The notes: generated by a model not told the origin, from the letters alone. A stretch of DNA of 64,000 nucleotides from Agroathelia rolfsii (GCA_018343915.1 JABRWF010000002.1:2356001-2420000); one strand, 5' to 3'; shown: positions 30,736 to 43,961, counted from the stretch's first letter. Made by a program: numbers and translations.

Positions 30736-31285
30736 ATGGCCGTCACTATCCCTATCATCAAGAAGCGCACCAAGAAGTTCAAGTATGTTGATAATCGAAA
30801 GGTCTTGACGGTTCTGTTGGACTAAGGCGCATTATTTCAGGCGCCATCAATCCGACCGTTACCACAGCGTTGCAGAGGCATGGAGAAAGCCCAAGGGTAT
30901 TGATAACAGGGTCAGGCGGCGATTCAAGGGCCAAGCACCCATGCCCAAGGTGCGTTTTACTTGCTAACGCACTGCGATATAATCTCCTAACTGTGTTCTA
31001 CAGATCGGCTACGGTAGCAACAAGAAGACCCGTCACGTTCTCCCTAACGGCTACAAGAAATTCCTAATCAAGAACGCCAGGGAACTTGAGCTTCTGCTCA
31101 TGCACAACAAAAGCTATGCTGCCGAGATTGCCCACAATGTCAGCAGTCGCAACCGCATCACCATCCTTGAACGGTAAGATTTCTATTGAATTGCATTGGT
31201 ATGTACATCTCATTTTAGTTATAGTGCCAAGGTCCTTGGCGTCAAGGTGACCAACCCCGCAGCACGCCTGCGGTCTGAGGAGTAG
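30736..31285 (+). CDS. RPL32: 60S ribosomal protein L32 (eL32)
   Basis: A structural protein of the large ribosomal subunit. Four exons (30736-30782, 30841-30949, 31004-31173, 31219-31285) sum to 393 nt, giving 130 residues, the usual family length. It reads [20 protein letters not shown], then [64 protein letters not shown] and [12 protein letters not shown]. All splice sites are GT-AG. The start is in a GCCGCCATGGCC-like context, ideal for strong initiation. Confidence 0.97.
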
Positions 31286-31560
31286 AAGTTTAGCAGTCAA
31301 CTTTACGGTTCATTTTTCTCTCATCCCATCCCGCACTCCTTTGCATGTATTCTTTCCGTATTGATATGCGCCCCATGCTACTCCACGATCAATGCATACC
31401 ATTATCAACAGGCCGATGTAATTATTTGGTCCCGTGTATTGAGCAAATCAGTAATGTTCTTGTATTCCGCCTTGGTTCTATTGGCGGCGGGGTTCGACCA
31501 TGTTACGTCATCAGAATGATATCTGCGATATCCTCTTTCGTTTCATCCAGAACCAGCCCC

Positions 31561-32949
31561 ATGTCTAAGGCGTCGACCAGGCAAGACGGGGCACTGTAAA
31601 GTAAAGAAAACATGCTGATTCCACTATATCTCGTACAGAGAAGCAAGCCATGCCGGATCTTGGTATTCTGCGCAACGTCTGTTACTAAGTTATTGAGTAA
31701 TTATTCCAGACGAGACTCATATTCTAGTAGGCCGAACGCTGAACAATGAGCTCGATGGATGGCTAGAAAACGTCAGTTCAGACGCAGATCTGGGATATAA
31801 TCCACCGGTTCAGGGATGCAAAGCCGTCATTGCTCCGTTAGCATCTGAGGTCTTTCTTGTTAGTGTTTAGTCTGATCGATATCCATCTCGGAATAGGCAT
31901 GCTGGTTACTCTTACTCTGGACCTGCTGCGGCTTGGGCGTACAAGAGCATTGATATCACTCCGATGTATGTATGAAATCCCATTCATGAGGCAGTCATTT
32001 ACTTGACTGTTATGTAGCAAGCGAGTCTTCATCCTTGGACCATCACACCACGTTTATCTCGACGGATGTGCTCTGTCCATTTGCAAGACTTATGAAACAC
32101 CGATTGGAGATCTGCCGCTTGATTTGGATAGTATGTTCACTATATACTTGTTTTTCAACGCCTTGTTCATTGCATTTCTGATTACTTTTAGCTATCCAAG
32201 AGCTACAAGCTACAGGCAGATTCAGTACGATGACTCTCAGCGTTGATGAGGATGAGCACAGTATCGAGATGCATTTACCCTATGTCCGTAAGGTATTTGA
32301 GAAGTGAGTGAACCAATCTTTTCCCCCTCTCCAAAGATGTTATTCATCTCCTGCAGCAAGGATATATCTATTGTGCCAATCCTTGTCGGTGCAATCAACA
32401 AGGACTCAGAAGCGGCTTTCGGTGAGCTCCTTGCGCCATACCTTGCTCAGGAAGACACATTCTTTGTCATCTCAAGCGACTTTTGCCATTGGTATGTCAT
32501 TACTACTCAATAATGTGCTCAAAATTACTTATCGCATATATTGAAGGGGCACTCGGTTCTCTTACACATATTACTACCCTGAGCCCCCACCCAGTACGAC
32601 CCCCGCCGTCCGGCTGTCCAAAAGCGGACCTCAGCCGACGACACTCTCGACGCATCCGATCCATGAGAGCATTTCTGCCCTTGATCATGAGGCGATGGCC
32701 ATCCTGACCGTTCCGGAGAAGTCTTCAGCCGAGGATGTGCACGACAAGTTCGCTACGTATCTCGCACGCACGCACAATACCATTTGCGGCCGTCATCCGA
32801 TCGGTGTCCTCTTGGGTGCGCTGGCAACGCTCAAGCAGGGTGAGCAGCATGAACCGCGCATCAAGTGGGTGCGGTACGAGCAGAGCAGCCACTGTAAGAC
32901 GGTATATGACTCCAGCGTGAGCTATGCAAGCGCGTTTGTGACGTTGTGA
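31561..32949 (+). CDS. MEMO1: MEMO family protein (yeast Mho1-like)
   Basis: A cytosolic protein of the MEMO1 family, related in fold to non-haem iron dioxygenases; in animals it works in signalling and redox or copper balance. The start at 31561 gives [20 protein letters not shown] after splicing a 40-nt intron, joining to the family hallmark EASHAGSWY. Next come [22 protein letters not shown] (with the conserved His), [39 protein letters not shown] and a C-terminal [13 protein letters not shown] with the conserved Cys. Six introns are inferred. Length is about 330 residues. Confidence 0.9.
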
Positions 32950-33100
32950 AGAGTGTAAATGGACGTCTCTGCCGAACGAACAAAGTAAATATGTGACAAT
33001 GTCTCTTCTCTTGGTACATCGACTATTGAAATCAAGAACAACTGTATTTCTATACGAACATTCCTACTCGTTGATAATGCTATCTAAATTTACCTCTGCT

Positions 33101-34289
33101 CTATAGACTCGAGACCAAGAGCTGCGTCTGCAGACCGACTGGGTCGTCTACATCGTTCTCCGTACCTGGCTCACCATGGTCATTGACAACCTACATTCGT
33201 GTCATTGAATGTGAGTCATGAGGGAGATTTTGGAGGAAAGCAGTTACACACCTTGCCATGGGCAATCTCTATATCCTCAAAGCCCCAGTCCCTCGAAGCA
33301 CCCTGTTCTAGATGCGCGCCATCCGCGAGCTTGACCGCGTTCCAGTCACCCATGCCTCCACCAGGCGTCAGCCCGTTTCCCTGTGGGTTCACACTGCGCA
33401 GCTCTGAGATAGCACAACACCCCACACGTATCGGAAACTGGGAGTCGTGCAGGAGAGAGCGCACGAGCGCGATGGCTGTCGCGGCATGCGTCACGAGTAC
33501 CATGCGCTTGTGGCCCTGTGCCGCTGCGAGGGGCACGAGCGCATCAAGTAGCGTCGTCGTGCGTTCATGGATGACCTCCACCTCTTCACCCCGGCGTGAG
33601 GGGTAGAGCAGTGGTGACCAGGCGGTGGAGATGGTTGGGAAATATTTCTGCAGGGAGGCAGGGCTTCCTGGGCGCGGATGCAGGCCTGTGCCAGGCTCTA
33701 CGGGCGAGTACCATTCGGAGAGGCCTACATATGGGGTCATATCGACATCAGTCACAACAGTCAAGCACAGCAGGGCTGTAGCCTGGCGACTTACCATGCT
33801 CGATAAAGATCGGTACGTTTAGTGCTTCCGAGGTTGGGCGAATGGTTTGCAAGCAGCGATCTAGAGTCCGACAGATGGTTAGATGGCTTCATATGATAAG
33901 TTGATGAGTTTGAACATACAATAAGGTGAAGAGAATATCACCGTCGGCCGCTCTTCTGGTGGCAGAGATGCAAAATAGGCTGCGGTTTCATCTGCTTGGG
34001 TCTGCACACATGATTCTTATTACAGGGCAATTCAACTAGTCATGGTCCAATCAAACGTACAAGACCAAACGCAGCCAAGGGAGGATCGCGCGCGAGGCCG
34101 GTTTCACTTTTCCTATATCTTGGGTTGATCAAGACGATATGAGATGGACGGTCAACAACACCCACCATGTGTTGGTGACCCAGTTCAGCCTAAAGCCTTT
34201 ATTATAATGGTCAATCCCTAGTATAGAGGGTGTCTTAGATGAGGCCGTAGCCTATACTCACCGTGGCGAACAATGTAGATCGTCTCCAT
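33101..34289 (-). CDS. histidine phosphatase superfamily protein (Tfc7/tau55-related)
   Basis: The first exon encodes METIYIVRH, and the splice completes the RHG catalytic motif (RHGFRLNW); the phosphate-accepting His is in the first exon. Later segments include ETGLARDPPLAAFG, EERPTVIFSSPYCRCLQT, FIEHGLSEWYSPVEPGTG and VLVTHAATAIALVR with the second catalytic His. The last exon, reached through an intron starting at HGK, reads VVNDHGEPGTEND and ends at 33101. Close relatives include the fungal family that contains the histidine-phosphatase-like TFIIIC subunit tau55. Whether this protein is an enzyme or a TFIIIC part cannot be decided from sequence. Confidence 0.85.
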
Positions 34290-34586
34290 CCTTGACCAAG
34301 ATAAAGATCGGAACCAAACCTCTCATTTCACTCGTTCAATAGTGGCTACACGTCATATCATAATTGGATCATAGAACACGAGGGAGTGAGGAAGATGAGA
34401 TAATGACACAATAGAGATTACACAGGGTAAAGAAAAAAAAATCGGTGGCGAGGATGAGCGAGCAAAGGAGATGGTACCGACAAGGATGATCGGCAAAAAA
34501 AAAGACCATAGAGGTATTTATTTCAGACCCAAGTGGAATATCGAGAAGCATTTCATTTTTCAGGTCAATGTGCCCGATTTGCATGT

Positions 34587-35825
34587 TTAGGACAACGTTG
34601 GGAAGGCGGTCTCGTCATCGACGTTGAACGTGGGAGCGGCAGATCCACGGTTACCGCGTCCACGACCGCGTCCCTCACCACGGCCGCGGCCACGTCCTTC
34701 ACCTCTGCCACGACCGCGACCTCCACGATCGCCGCCACGAGAGGGACGCTCAAAGCGGGCGTCAATCTCCAAGAAGACCTTCTCTTCCTTCTTGGCCTTG
34801 GCCTTGGGAGCGGCCTTCTGCTTGCCAATGTAGAACTCCTGTTCGTCCTTCTTCTCGAGGGGAGTGACATCAGTCCATTCTTCATTTTCAACCTTGCGGG
34901 CCTCAAGCTTGGGGATTACAGAGCTCTCGTTCTCCTTCTGCTTGGCAAAGTACTGGTCCAGGGTAAGGGTGTTGTCCTCCTCTTCCTCTTGAGCACGGCG
35001 ATCGCCTTCCGCTGGGGCAGCAGAAGCATCGGCTTCACCGGATCCGGCAGCTGGTGCGCCTTCAGCAGGGGCTCCCCAATCATTGTTTTGTGCAGCGCCC
35101 TCGCCGCCAGTTGCCCAGTCGTTTGTGGCATCAGCAGTAGCAGCCGCCTCTGCCTGGAGCTCGGTTTTGCCATCGTCGCCTCCCCAGCCCTGGTGAACCT
35201 TCTTGTCCGAATCGCTACAAAAAGATCAGTATTTGATGCAATGTTACAGAGCAAAAGGCAGGCCCAGAAAGCTCACGTTTTGCCAGTCGCGGAATGCCTG
35301 TCGTAGGGACGGCGGCCTCCGCCACGACCACCTTCACGATCACCACCGCGTGCGCCGCCACGACCACGACCACGGCCACGGCCGCGACCTTCGCCGTCGA
35401 CTAATGATAGGTTTTGTTGAGATTGATTATGTCTGCGATTATCGGGTCATCCAACACTCACATCTCCTCTTGCCACTCTCTGCAGCATCCTGGCCTTCAG
35501 CGGCAGGGGAGGTCGCGTTGTCACCTGAGGGCTTGCCACCACGGGGGTAGTAGCGACCGCCTCGGGATGCGGGGCCGCCACGTCCACCGCGAGCACCACG
35601 CTGGGGTGCGGATGTTGTGGTCTGGGCTGCGGGGGCAGGTGCAGCCTTGGAAGCAGGAGCAGGGGTGGCCGAACGACTTGCGTCGTCTGTTTATCAGGCA
35701 GTAGATGCAGAGAACGATGTCATGGTAAGATCGCACGAAATCAGGACAAGAGAAAAAGAGGGAAGAGGGGAGAGATGCAGACCGTCGAGGAGGGCGAAAG
35801 GATTTCTGGTGGCCACCGACGTCAT
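34587..35825 (-). CDS. STM1: STM1-like RGG-rich ribosome-associated protein
   Basis: Binds 80S ribosomes and nucleic acid; in yeast Stm1 preserves idle ribosomes during starvation. The start at 35825 gives MTSVATRNPFALLDD (after a splice), the conserved Stm1 N-terminus, which then runs DASRSATPAPASKAAP. RGG-rich stretches follow (near 35590-35530 and 35400-35310). The middle has a HABP4/PAI-RBP1-like segment with TLDQYFAKQKENES and EWTDVTPLEKKDEQEFYIGK. The C-terminus is a dense RGRGRGEGRGRG block and ends PTFNVDDETAFPTLS at 34587. Three introns are inferred. The repeat block is what produces the long antisense shadow frames here. Confidence 0.85.
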
Positions 35826-36661
35826 TCTGGACGGGGCCTTTTATGCGTCTTTTCGACTACTCAGTATCGAGAATTGAAGAGGGATGGATGTGGGAGAGAG
35901 ACGGTAGTCGTCCTCGATGTCGCGTACAGGGCGTTGATCGCTGCGCTCGAAGGCCGCCGCTGGAAGCACTGCGATGGCCGGTTCCCGGGTCCTGGTCATG
36001 TGATCTGTACAGTTTATGGAAGCACTAGGACCCCGAGACCGCAGATAAAGGCTCGTCACGCCGTGACTGACTCTTCTTTAACGCAAAAAATCACAAGTCA
36101 GTGTCCCATGATGTATTTTGTCTCGCCCTCGACGCGTATACTGATCGTTCTCTAGCCTCTCAAAGCATCTCGCCGAGGACGCGCCCGCCTGCAAGGGACT
36201 GGAGTGTGTCGAGGACCTCGAGACCGTCATACGAGGTTGGAGAACAAGAGTTCTCTGGACAAACGATGGGACTTGGGTGCGGCGTGTTCACTATTGCAGA
36301 CGACTCTTCGTAGTCCCTGTATGGGCTCTGTCGCAATGTCTCGTTGTACATCACCTTTTTAATGCTATGTGTCTTTACTTGAAAATCTTGCTAATGTATC
36401 CACGAAGTTGATTATGTAAAAATACTGTGTAAAGTGGTTTACCAGTATGTATCTATGATTAAAGCCAACAGTTGGCCTATTGCTTTTTCTTGTCTTTTCC
36501 AACTTTGGCTGAACAGAACAGCCAAGTGTGTGTATAACAACGCAGCTTTGCTACGAGTGAAGTATAAATCGATACTCATTTCATGTCCATTTACTTCCGT
36601 TTACCCATTTGGCATGCGACGATGATGCACAAATCACTATTTGGCCATCCCCTCACCCACC
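35826..36661. other. intergenic between STM1-like and SPP1 genes
   Basis: This is a divergent promoter region. A 64-codon frame on the minus strand (36160-36354) has a mixed, protein-like composition (SYDGLEVLDTLQSLAGG), but no family is recognisable and no clear gene structure surrounds it. I do not call a gene. Confidence 0.3.
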
Positions 36662-38950
36662 ATGAGCTCGCGCAGACTGGATATCTCATCTCTGCTTTGT
36701 CAAGATGACAACGTCCCCAATTACTCTCGAAACAATGACCCCTTCAAGCTCTCATCACCTCAGTCCCCATCACTGGCAATGGAACACACTCCAGCGGTGA
36801 CACACTGGATCCCTGAGCCAAGCGACCAAGATCGTCATAATACTTCTGGACTAAACCAGCCACAACTGCAAGCACCACCGGCGGACACATTCGAACCACT
36901 TGTAGCTGCAACTTCCCAGGAAATAGAGCGAATTGATCTTGTCGACTCCCGCACGCGTTCACATTCTCCGCCGAGGCTTCCGTCAGCACCCAATCATGAG
37001 GTCCTGGAGCCTTCTGAGGAGCCCCCGCCGAAACGTCAAAAATGGGAAGAAGTGTTTACGGATGTGCAGCCGCTCGAGAGTGGTGCTTACCAAGCACCCG
37101 ATCGTCAGAATAAACAACGAACATACGACGAGCAAGTACTTGAGAACCTTCAGCCAGTCCATCTTAAGCGCAAGCGCAAGCCCACAGCCAAGGTCTTAGC
37201 TGAATCTGGCCATACCTCGACCTCTGCTCGACATACACCTTCATCCCAGCTGCGGTATAGTCACACGCCCATGCCTGATGATCCTGCCGACTGGCTTGTG
37301 GACCAAACAGGCGCTTCACCCGCCCCGCGTTCTGATGGAGATGGGTTGAGTGATGCCGATATCCTTGCTACTACAGAATCCAGGCGTAGCCAAAGTCGTG
37401 GAATAGAAATGGACGTTGATGAGGAACTTTTGAGTCTCGTGGACAGCACCCCTGCTCTTCTCAAGTCCAGGGCTGGAACAGCGGAACGGGGATCTATGCC
37501 GCCCCCTGCACCAACGCAGAAGAAAGCAAAGGCGTCTACTTCCAAGAAGAGCGCCAAGGTATGTCGGGTTTATGAGTTCATACAGTGCCTGCTTCGGCTC
37601 TAAAATCGTTCTTTGTAGTCAGCAGCTAAGTCCACGACTAAGACTAAAGCCTCTACAGCTAAGAGCCGGTCGAAAAAGGAAGAAGCCAAATCTTCCCCAG
37701 CTCCCAGGCCCAAAGCGTCCCGAACCTCTTCTGTCCTGCCCGAGAACGATCACGATAAACAGGATGCAAAGGAGGAGGAAGACGATGCAGACGAAGATGA
37801 TAAAACAAAAGTAGATGACAAGTTATATTGTGTTTGTAAGACATTATATGATGACGAACGAGTCATGATTGCCTGTGATCGGTAAGCTCCTACAAGTCCA
37901 AAAACCCAAGACATATCCCAACTATCACTTTTTAACAGCTGCGACGAATGGTACCATTCCTCCTGTGTCAATATACCCGACCTTGAAATTGATCTGGTCG
38001 ACCAGTTTATCTGTCCAACCTGCATTACTAGTATGTATCCCAATTATTTAACTCCTTACATGAAGACTTCTAAGCAAGTATATCCCAGACAACCCTAGCT
38101 TATCTCTCGCAACGACATACAAAACACGCTGTCTTGCTGCCGAAACATGTCACAAGCCTTCACGCGGGGCGCTCTCCAAATATTGCTCTGACGCGTGTGG
38201 CATCGCACACATGACTCGCCGCGTCGAACTTTGGGTCAACGAACGTGGGGGTCAGCGTGGCAAACTCTGGGAAGCTGCCCAGTACGGTACGCGGCGTGAG
38301 GGTGTTGTTGTTCTGCCCTCAGACCCGAATTCGCCGCTATCGTCACTGCCTACCAGTTATTCGCTACTCGTTGGCGTGGACACGGGAGGAACAAAGACCG
38401 GTGCAAAAAGGGCGCGCGATAAGATCCGTGAAAAACATGAGGTTCAATTACGGTCCATTGCGGAAGTACGGGACCGCCTGAAGATAGGCGTGGAGGAAGT
38501 GGCGTGGAGGCTGAGAGTGATCCAGTTGGCTATCGGTCGGGTGGAACATAGCAAGCCGGACGAGTGTGGTTGGGATCAAAGACTATGTTTTGATTCGGAT
38601 GAATGGCAAGAGTTAGGGCAGAGTGTGGTAGATAGCTACGACGAGGGCGACGAGGGAGAATGGTGGTGCTTTGGACGACGAAAGTGTGACCGACATGCAG
38701 GGTGTGTATATTTGGTGTTTTTCCAATGCCTGGAGTATGCGTTGACTTTTTTGGCGGCAGCTGGGAGAAACTTCGCAAAGCGGAAGCAGAGGCAGAACGA
38801 GAAGAACTAGAGGAAGCCCTCCGTCAACTAACACTCCGCGAACGCGAGACAAGAAAGCGGCTGGAAGACATGGAAGACGCTCATGAGCCACCATGGAATG
38901 CAAATGGAATGCATGAGCCATTAAGGAATGGCATGGTCAACGGCCACTGA
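36662..38950 (+). CDS. SPP1: SPP1/CXXC1-type PHD finger protein of the Set1 (COMPASS) complex
   Basis: A chromatin reader that recruits the H3K4 methyltransferase complex. The start ATG at 36662 opens MSSRRLDISSLL. A ~340-residue disordered Ser/Pro-rich and basic N-terminal region follows. The PHD finger starts LYCVCKTLYDDERVMIACD, is split by an intron, and continues CDEWYHSSCVNI then FICPTCIT, giving the Cys4-His-Cys3 zinc pattern. After it comes the Spp1-specific region with a further Cys set (CHKPSRGALSKYCSDACG) and a long helical tail EALRQLTLRERETRKRLED. It ends at 38950. Four introns are inferred. Confidence 0.88.
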
Positions 38951-39033
38951 AGACCTCAAACTTGCTCTTGCTCATACATACAATACATGATAGCTTACAA
39001 TCTTATAGTCTGCAATCATGTAGATAGATCCAA

Positions 39034-40478
39034 CTAGCAGACATGCGCAATCTCTCCTCCATCATCTACCCTCGGACCTAGATCGTTACCAACTGTGCGC
39101 TCAAACACTTCAAGCATGAAAGTAAACAAGGATCGAGTGAGAGCAGCATCCCATCGTCCTTTGCTACTTTCGTCGCGGATGAAAGCATGCTGAGCTTGCA
39201 CTTCCAAGATCTGCATAATGCCGATATAAGCAAACATATTGGCAGAAGATGAAGATGTAAGTCATGCATACGGATGCTGTCACATTGGCATCTTCCAATG
39301 TCTTGCGAATAAGATCACGACCTTCACGCGGAACATGTGTATCCTAAGCATCAGAAAGGGCACTAAAAGTGAGTTTTCCCTTAGAAGGTATCAGGCTGTG
39401 GTTCGAACTAACTTGTTTCCCAAAGATCATCTACGAAAGACCAGATAATTAGCTCGGACGACCACTACAATCATGGCATTGCAGAATATACGCGCACCAC
39501 GACCTCCCCGTTCTTTGTGAGATCACCCCTTTGGACTCGAACCAGGGTATCATCATTTTTTCCCTTGCCTAGTGTAGCACTGTGAACATCTGTTGCAAAG
39601 AAGCAGACAGATGACAAGACGCGTGGGTCGAAGGCCGCACGGAAAGCCTTATACATAGGTTAGATGGTTATAATAACCCCAACATGGACACGGTGTAGAC
39701 ATACGAGATGACCTCCGAGACACATCCCGGTCGCTGGTGATATCGTGTTAGATGAAGAAAGAGAAAGTATCTCATCAGACCATGTATTGACCTGCGATCC
39801 TCCCATTGCAGTTCGGTAAAGATGTCAAAAGATCTACGGCGTGTGTAGCATCTTCGTCATAGGCAGACAGCTCTTTTTCAATCTATCATCAAATCATGTC
39901 AGACGATTAGACTTCACTATCAGTTCTTTCTACCCACCTTGTATTTGTTGCCTCTATCGGTACCTACAGCATCCCTAGATCAACAGATGATTTGGCAGTG
40001 CGATGTCAGGAAAGAACCTTCTACGTCATATGGAATAGGCTCCGGGCCTTCAAATTCGTGGTATGTTGACGGGCACGCTGAATGAGTCTGTGTCAGACAT
40101 TTTCTTACGACTCACGTATCGAGACTGCTGAAGTAACTTGCCTACGACATATCCTTGACTGGCAATTTGTCCCGCAAATCGCTCCACAGGGCCTGTAACT
40201 TGGTATATTTCGCTTCAAAGAATCATTTACGTGATAATTCACCATGCCTATCGATCAAAATACCTGAAAACAACTACACCTACAGTGCAGAAACAGAATA
40301 AGCACTTAGCACACGAGTATATGCGGTGCTGTCCACAAACGCAGAGTTGCGATCGAGTCTTACCTGGAAATTTGGCATATGGATAATTGGGTACTTTGGG
40401 CGCAATGACAAATACGCGCATCGGACGTCCATTGTCTAGTTTGGATGGTATGTCATGGTATGTCTTGGTGATGATCAT
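39034..40478 (-). CDS. dienelactone hydrolase-like alpha/beta hydrolase
   Basis: A member of the carboxymethylenebutenolidase family, probably cytosolic. Exons show RPMRVFVIAPKVPNYPYAK, VVVFSEIYQV, SQGYVVACPSTYHEFEGPEP and TDRGNKYKIEKELSAYDEDA. The nucleophile elbow is GMCLGGHLAF (catalytic Cys), the acid lies in GKQDTHVPREGR (Asp), and the last exon has VQAQHAFIRDESSKGRWD (His), ending GGEIAHVC at 39034. The triad is complete. I chose the ATG at 40478 (MIITKTYHDIP); an upstream in-frame ATG at 40511 would add 11 residues. About eight introns are inferred. The natural substrate is unknown. Confidence 0.88.
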
Positions 40479-40877
40479 GGCTGTTGGTAATGAAGGAGTA
40501 CGGTTGTGCACGGTCGGCCCGGGTCCTCCGGAGTAACGTTGGGCTCACTTGGAGTCTTCAATTCCCTTCGCCTGCTCACGTATACTTTCATTCAGTGATC
40601 AATTCATCATTTTCATGAAAAACACTTTGGATTTGTCTTTTTTATGCTGCAGTACACCCTCAGGCATATTCAGTAGCAAAAAAAAAAAAAATGCGTCTGC
40701 TAGTGTTGAAAAATATGATGCCTCCGAGTGTCAATCTTACGAACGTGCGAGGCACTGCACACGAATGCATCAACTTGCAATGTTGCGCATGATCTCAAGC
40801 TGCTCAATTTGCTTCTCTCCTAAGACCAGGCTGGTCTACACCTAGATATCGAGTACAGTAACAGCTAGCTGCTGCCT
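40479..40877. other. intergenic between two divergent genes
   Basis: Non-coding. It contains an A-run of about 12 at 40679-40691, and no sign of an RNA gene. Confidence 0.4.
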
Positions 40878-41819
40878 ATGGAAAAAGGCATGGCTTCGAC
40901 TACGACGCAGTCAGAAGCACCTATCCGCCGAGTTGAAAAGGAGGATGAGAAGTTCGCACGCTTTATGGTCGGACAGGCCAACATGGAGCTGCTCGTAGTA
41001 GCAAACCGCAGTGGTATAATCTTCTACACTTATTTCCTGGGCCACATTTTAACATAGCTACTTTTCATAGTTTACTCTAATCCTTTTGCAATTGCCATCT
41101 GGGTTGGTATCTCCAGCATCTTCGTGCATGTGATGCACTGGTGGCCGGATGGCCAGCACGGACTCTGGTCGTATTTAAGGCCTCTGCCAGCCTTTGCGGC
41201 TATGGCGGTACCATTGATGTTCCTCATAGAATGGTACGTTCATAATCAGTCTATAAGCATACAGTTTCTCTTACTTTATCGTCTTAGGCGAAATCGCCCA
41301 TACTTTGAGCAACAGATACAAAATGTTCTCCATGGAGCAGATATGGCAGATGTCACAGCATACTACAATCGCTCGCCCTACTCGGGCATATGGACGCTTA
41401 AATACCAGGGGGACTTCATTGGTCTAATCGCCATCGACGCGTCCGACAGTTCCCCTTCACCGCCCCGACTAGACGTAAATGAAAATGGGAAAAAGAAGCA
41501 GAAGAAGAGTGCATCCTCTTCTACTACCACAGTCGCTCGACTACGTCACGTTCACTTTGAAGAACGGTATCGTCTGAGCAAGACGCAAGACGATCTCGTT
41601 CACAAAGCATTGCAGCACGTGTTTCGAGATGGCTCACCTGTCGAGAGCGTCGTGTGCATGTCTTCACCCCTATCCTCGTGGCTTGGCGACTCACTGCGTC
41701 GAGTTGGCTTCCGTTCCCGAGTAGATGCCCTTCAAGGGCCAAAGCTTGGTATTCTCAAGTGGCAGGCGAGCGACCTAAGGCTGGATCGCGCCGACTGGGA
41801 ACGACAAAATCACAACTAA
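40878..41819 (+). CDS. membrane protein with GNAT (N-acetyltransferase)-like fold
   Basis: The start at 40878 opens MEKGMASTTTQSEAPIRRVE, followed by KFARFMVGQANMELLVVANR, two hydrophobic segments (NPFAIAIWVGISSIFVHVM and LPAFAAMAVPLMFLIEW), then a soluble domain: SPYSGIWTLKYQGDFIGLIA, VARLRHVHFEERYRLSKTQD, and a C-terminal GDSLRRVGFRSRVDALQG. The RHVHFEERYR..TQDDLV region corresponds to the acetyl-CoA strand-helix of NAT8-like enzymes, though the exact Q/RxxGxG/A loop is not clear. Three exons, ending at 41819. This is a common basidiomycete protein type; its substrate is unknown. Confidence 0.65.
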
Positions 41820-41923
41820 TACACATTTCTTCTTTTATATACATAATCTTGTAATAAAAACACTACCCTTATTATTCAGGCCGAGTACAATGATGATCCC
41901 ATCTTCTTTTTCCATCTGCTCGT

Positions 41924-43961
41924 CTAAGGCTCTAATCTCTTCGGGTCTCTTGGGAACAGTGACGCTCTCCTGATATTGTTGAGTTTCAGGAAAAGCATGA
42001 GCACTCGTTCCAGACCGATGCCGCCCCCTCCGTGGGGCGGGCAGCCCATTCTGAATGCATCAACATAGCCTTTCATAGATTCCGGTTCGATGCCCTTCTC
42101 GCGCATCTTCTCAATGAGTAGTGCGGGCTCGTGAATACGCTGGGCACCGGAGAGGATCTCCTCGCCTCGCATGAAAAAGTCGTACGAATTGGAGAGGGTC
42201 TAGGCAAAGAAAGATTTGTGTAAGTGTGTGTAAAAGAGACGATCATGTGATGACGAACAGGGTCGTTAGCATCAGGCATCGTGTAGAAAGGCCGCAGTCC
42301 TAGTGGGAATTTGTCGATGATGAAATAGTCGGTGTCGTACTTGGCCTTGATAATTCTGCCTAATCGCTTCTCATTCTCAGTGCTGATGAAAGAAATTTGG
42401 TTAATGAAGGCCATTCCATGAAGACATGTTGTCCGCTCTCACTCAATGTCGTCTAACACATCTCTTGGGACCCCATCCTCCGCCAAGAGATTAACCGCCT
42501 CGGCGAACGTTAATTTGAGCGTGCCTTCAGGTCCTTCTCGCCACTTAAACTCGTCCGCAGGGAACTGCTTATTGACTACTTCGATTTCCTTGGCGAACCG
42601 ATTCTTCAAGCCTCGGAAGATGCTGAGGAATAGGCCATCCAGGAGCTCCATCACTTCGTGATAATGTTCCTCAATTGCCATTTCGAGATCAAGGCCGATA
42701 AACTCCGTCATGTGCCGATGCGTAAACGAGTTCTCCGCACGGAAGACGGGCCCAATCTCGTAAACACGCTCAAAGTCAGCGGCGATAGCCATTTGCTTGG
42801 CGAGCTGAGGAGATTGAGCCAGAAAGGCGCTACCTGTGTGGCAGTAATATTATTATACTAAATATTGGGTCAATAGCATAGAGAATTTGTTACCTTTGAA
42901 GTAACCGACTTTGAAGACACTAGCACCTGATTCAGTAGCTGCCCCCTGCAGCTTGGGACTGTGAATCTCAACAAAGCCATGCTGGCTAAGATATTCTCGG
43001 AAAAAATCTCCAATAGCCGCCTGGAGCTTGAAGACCGCTTGGTTGGTGGGTGTCTATATGCGCGTTGAATAGTGTATAATATATATTGGATGCGTGCATA
43101 CTTACCCTCAAATCGATAACACGGCCATTGAGACGTGTATCGAGAAGTACACGGTTGAATTGGCCTTCCGTCTCCTCAGCTTTGGCCTCTGGGCGAGCAG
43201 CATCTTCCAAGCTGAAGGGCAACGTGCCATCAATGCCGGAGATGAGATAGATCTGGACGTATGAGTGTCATCATGACTGCATATATGCATCCGAAATATC
43301 ATCACCGCACAAACCTTTTCGATATGAACCTCGATATCTCCCGCTGTTGCACTCTTGATAGGCTCAGGTGCCTTTTTGACGACACCTTCGACAAGCACGA
43401 TACTTTCGTCCAGCAAACTGCCTGCCCACTTGACCATCTGCTTGCTAATCTTCTCGGGCGTGACGCTCATGAGGGACTGAACGGTTTCAGTCTGCTGACG
43501 GAGCTGGATGAAGACCATCTTGTTGCCCTGCAGACGTGATGTGTGCACGCGAGCACGGAGGAGCACAGTGCTGTCCTCCGGTAGCGAAGACAGCGAGGCG
43601 ATGGCATGACGAGTCCTGTTTGGACGAGATCCCGACTGATTGAGGGGTAGCTTGCCGTAGTTATCGGCAGCATAGTCCTATGCATGTGGTTAAGAGATGA
43701 GACTATGCGCATGTAACCATCCGTCTTACGATGTCAGCTGCAGCTTGCTGTTTCTTGAGCTCTTCTTGACGAGCAGCTTTCTCTGCAGCCTTTCGTCTCT
43801 TTTCCTCTTCCTTGGCTGCTTTTTTCAGCGCATTCTTTGTAGGCGCAGGGGCTTCCCCAGTGCCTCTACAAGATCAGCGATCAGAAAGAGATCATTACGA
43901 AGAGAGAAAAGGCATACTCTGGTTGGTTTTCTACTGAAACAGACTCTTGTGGCTCAGACAT
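41924..43961 (-). CDS. DPS1: cytosolic aspartyl-tRNA synthetase
   Basis: Charges tRNA-Asp with aspartate. The start at 43961 ([12 protein letters not shown]) begins a lysine-rich N-terminal extension ([18 protein letters not shown]) of the eukaryotic type. The OB-fold anticodon domain follows ([19 protein letters not shown]), then class II motif 1 ([20 protein letters not shown]), motif 2 ([20 protein letters not shown]) and motif 3 ([20 protein letters not shown]). It ends [14 protein letters not shown] at 41924. About eight introns. The start is only 266 bp from that of the divergent aspartate aminotransferase gene. Confidence 0.97.

Noticed and set aside
34533..35306. 257-codon plus-strand ORF over the STM1-like gene
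   Set aside because: The minus strand carries the conserved STM1 motifs with correct splicing; this frame is the complement of the RGG repeats.
36101..36354. overlapping 64- and 70-codon ORFs on both strands
   Set aside because: Neither has a recognisable domain or convincing gene structure, so no gene is called in this promoter region.
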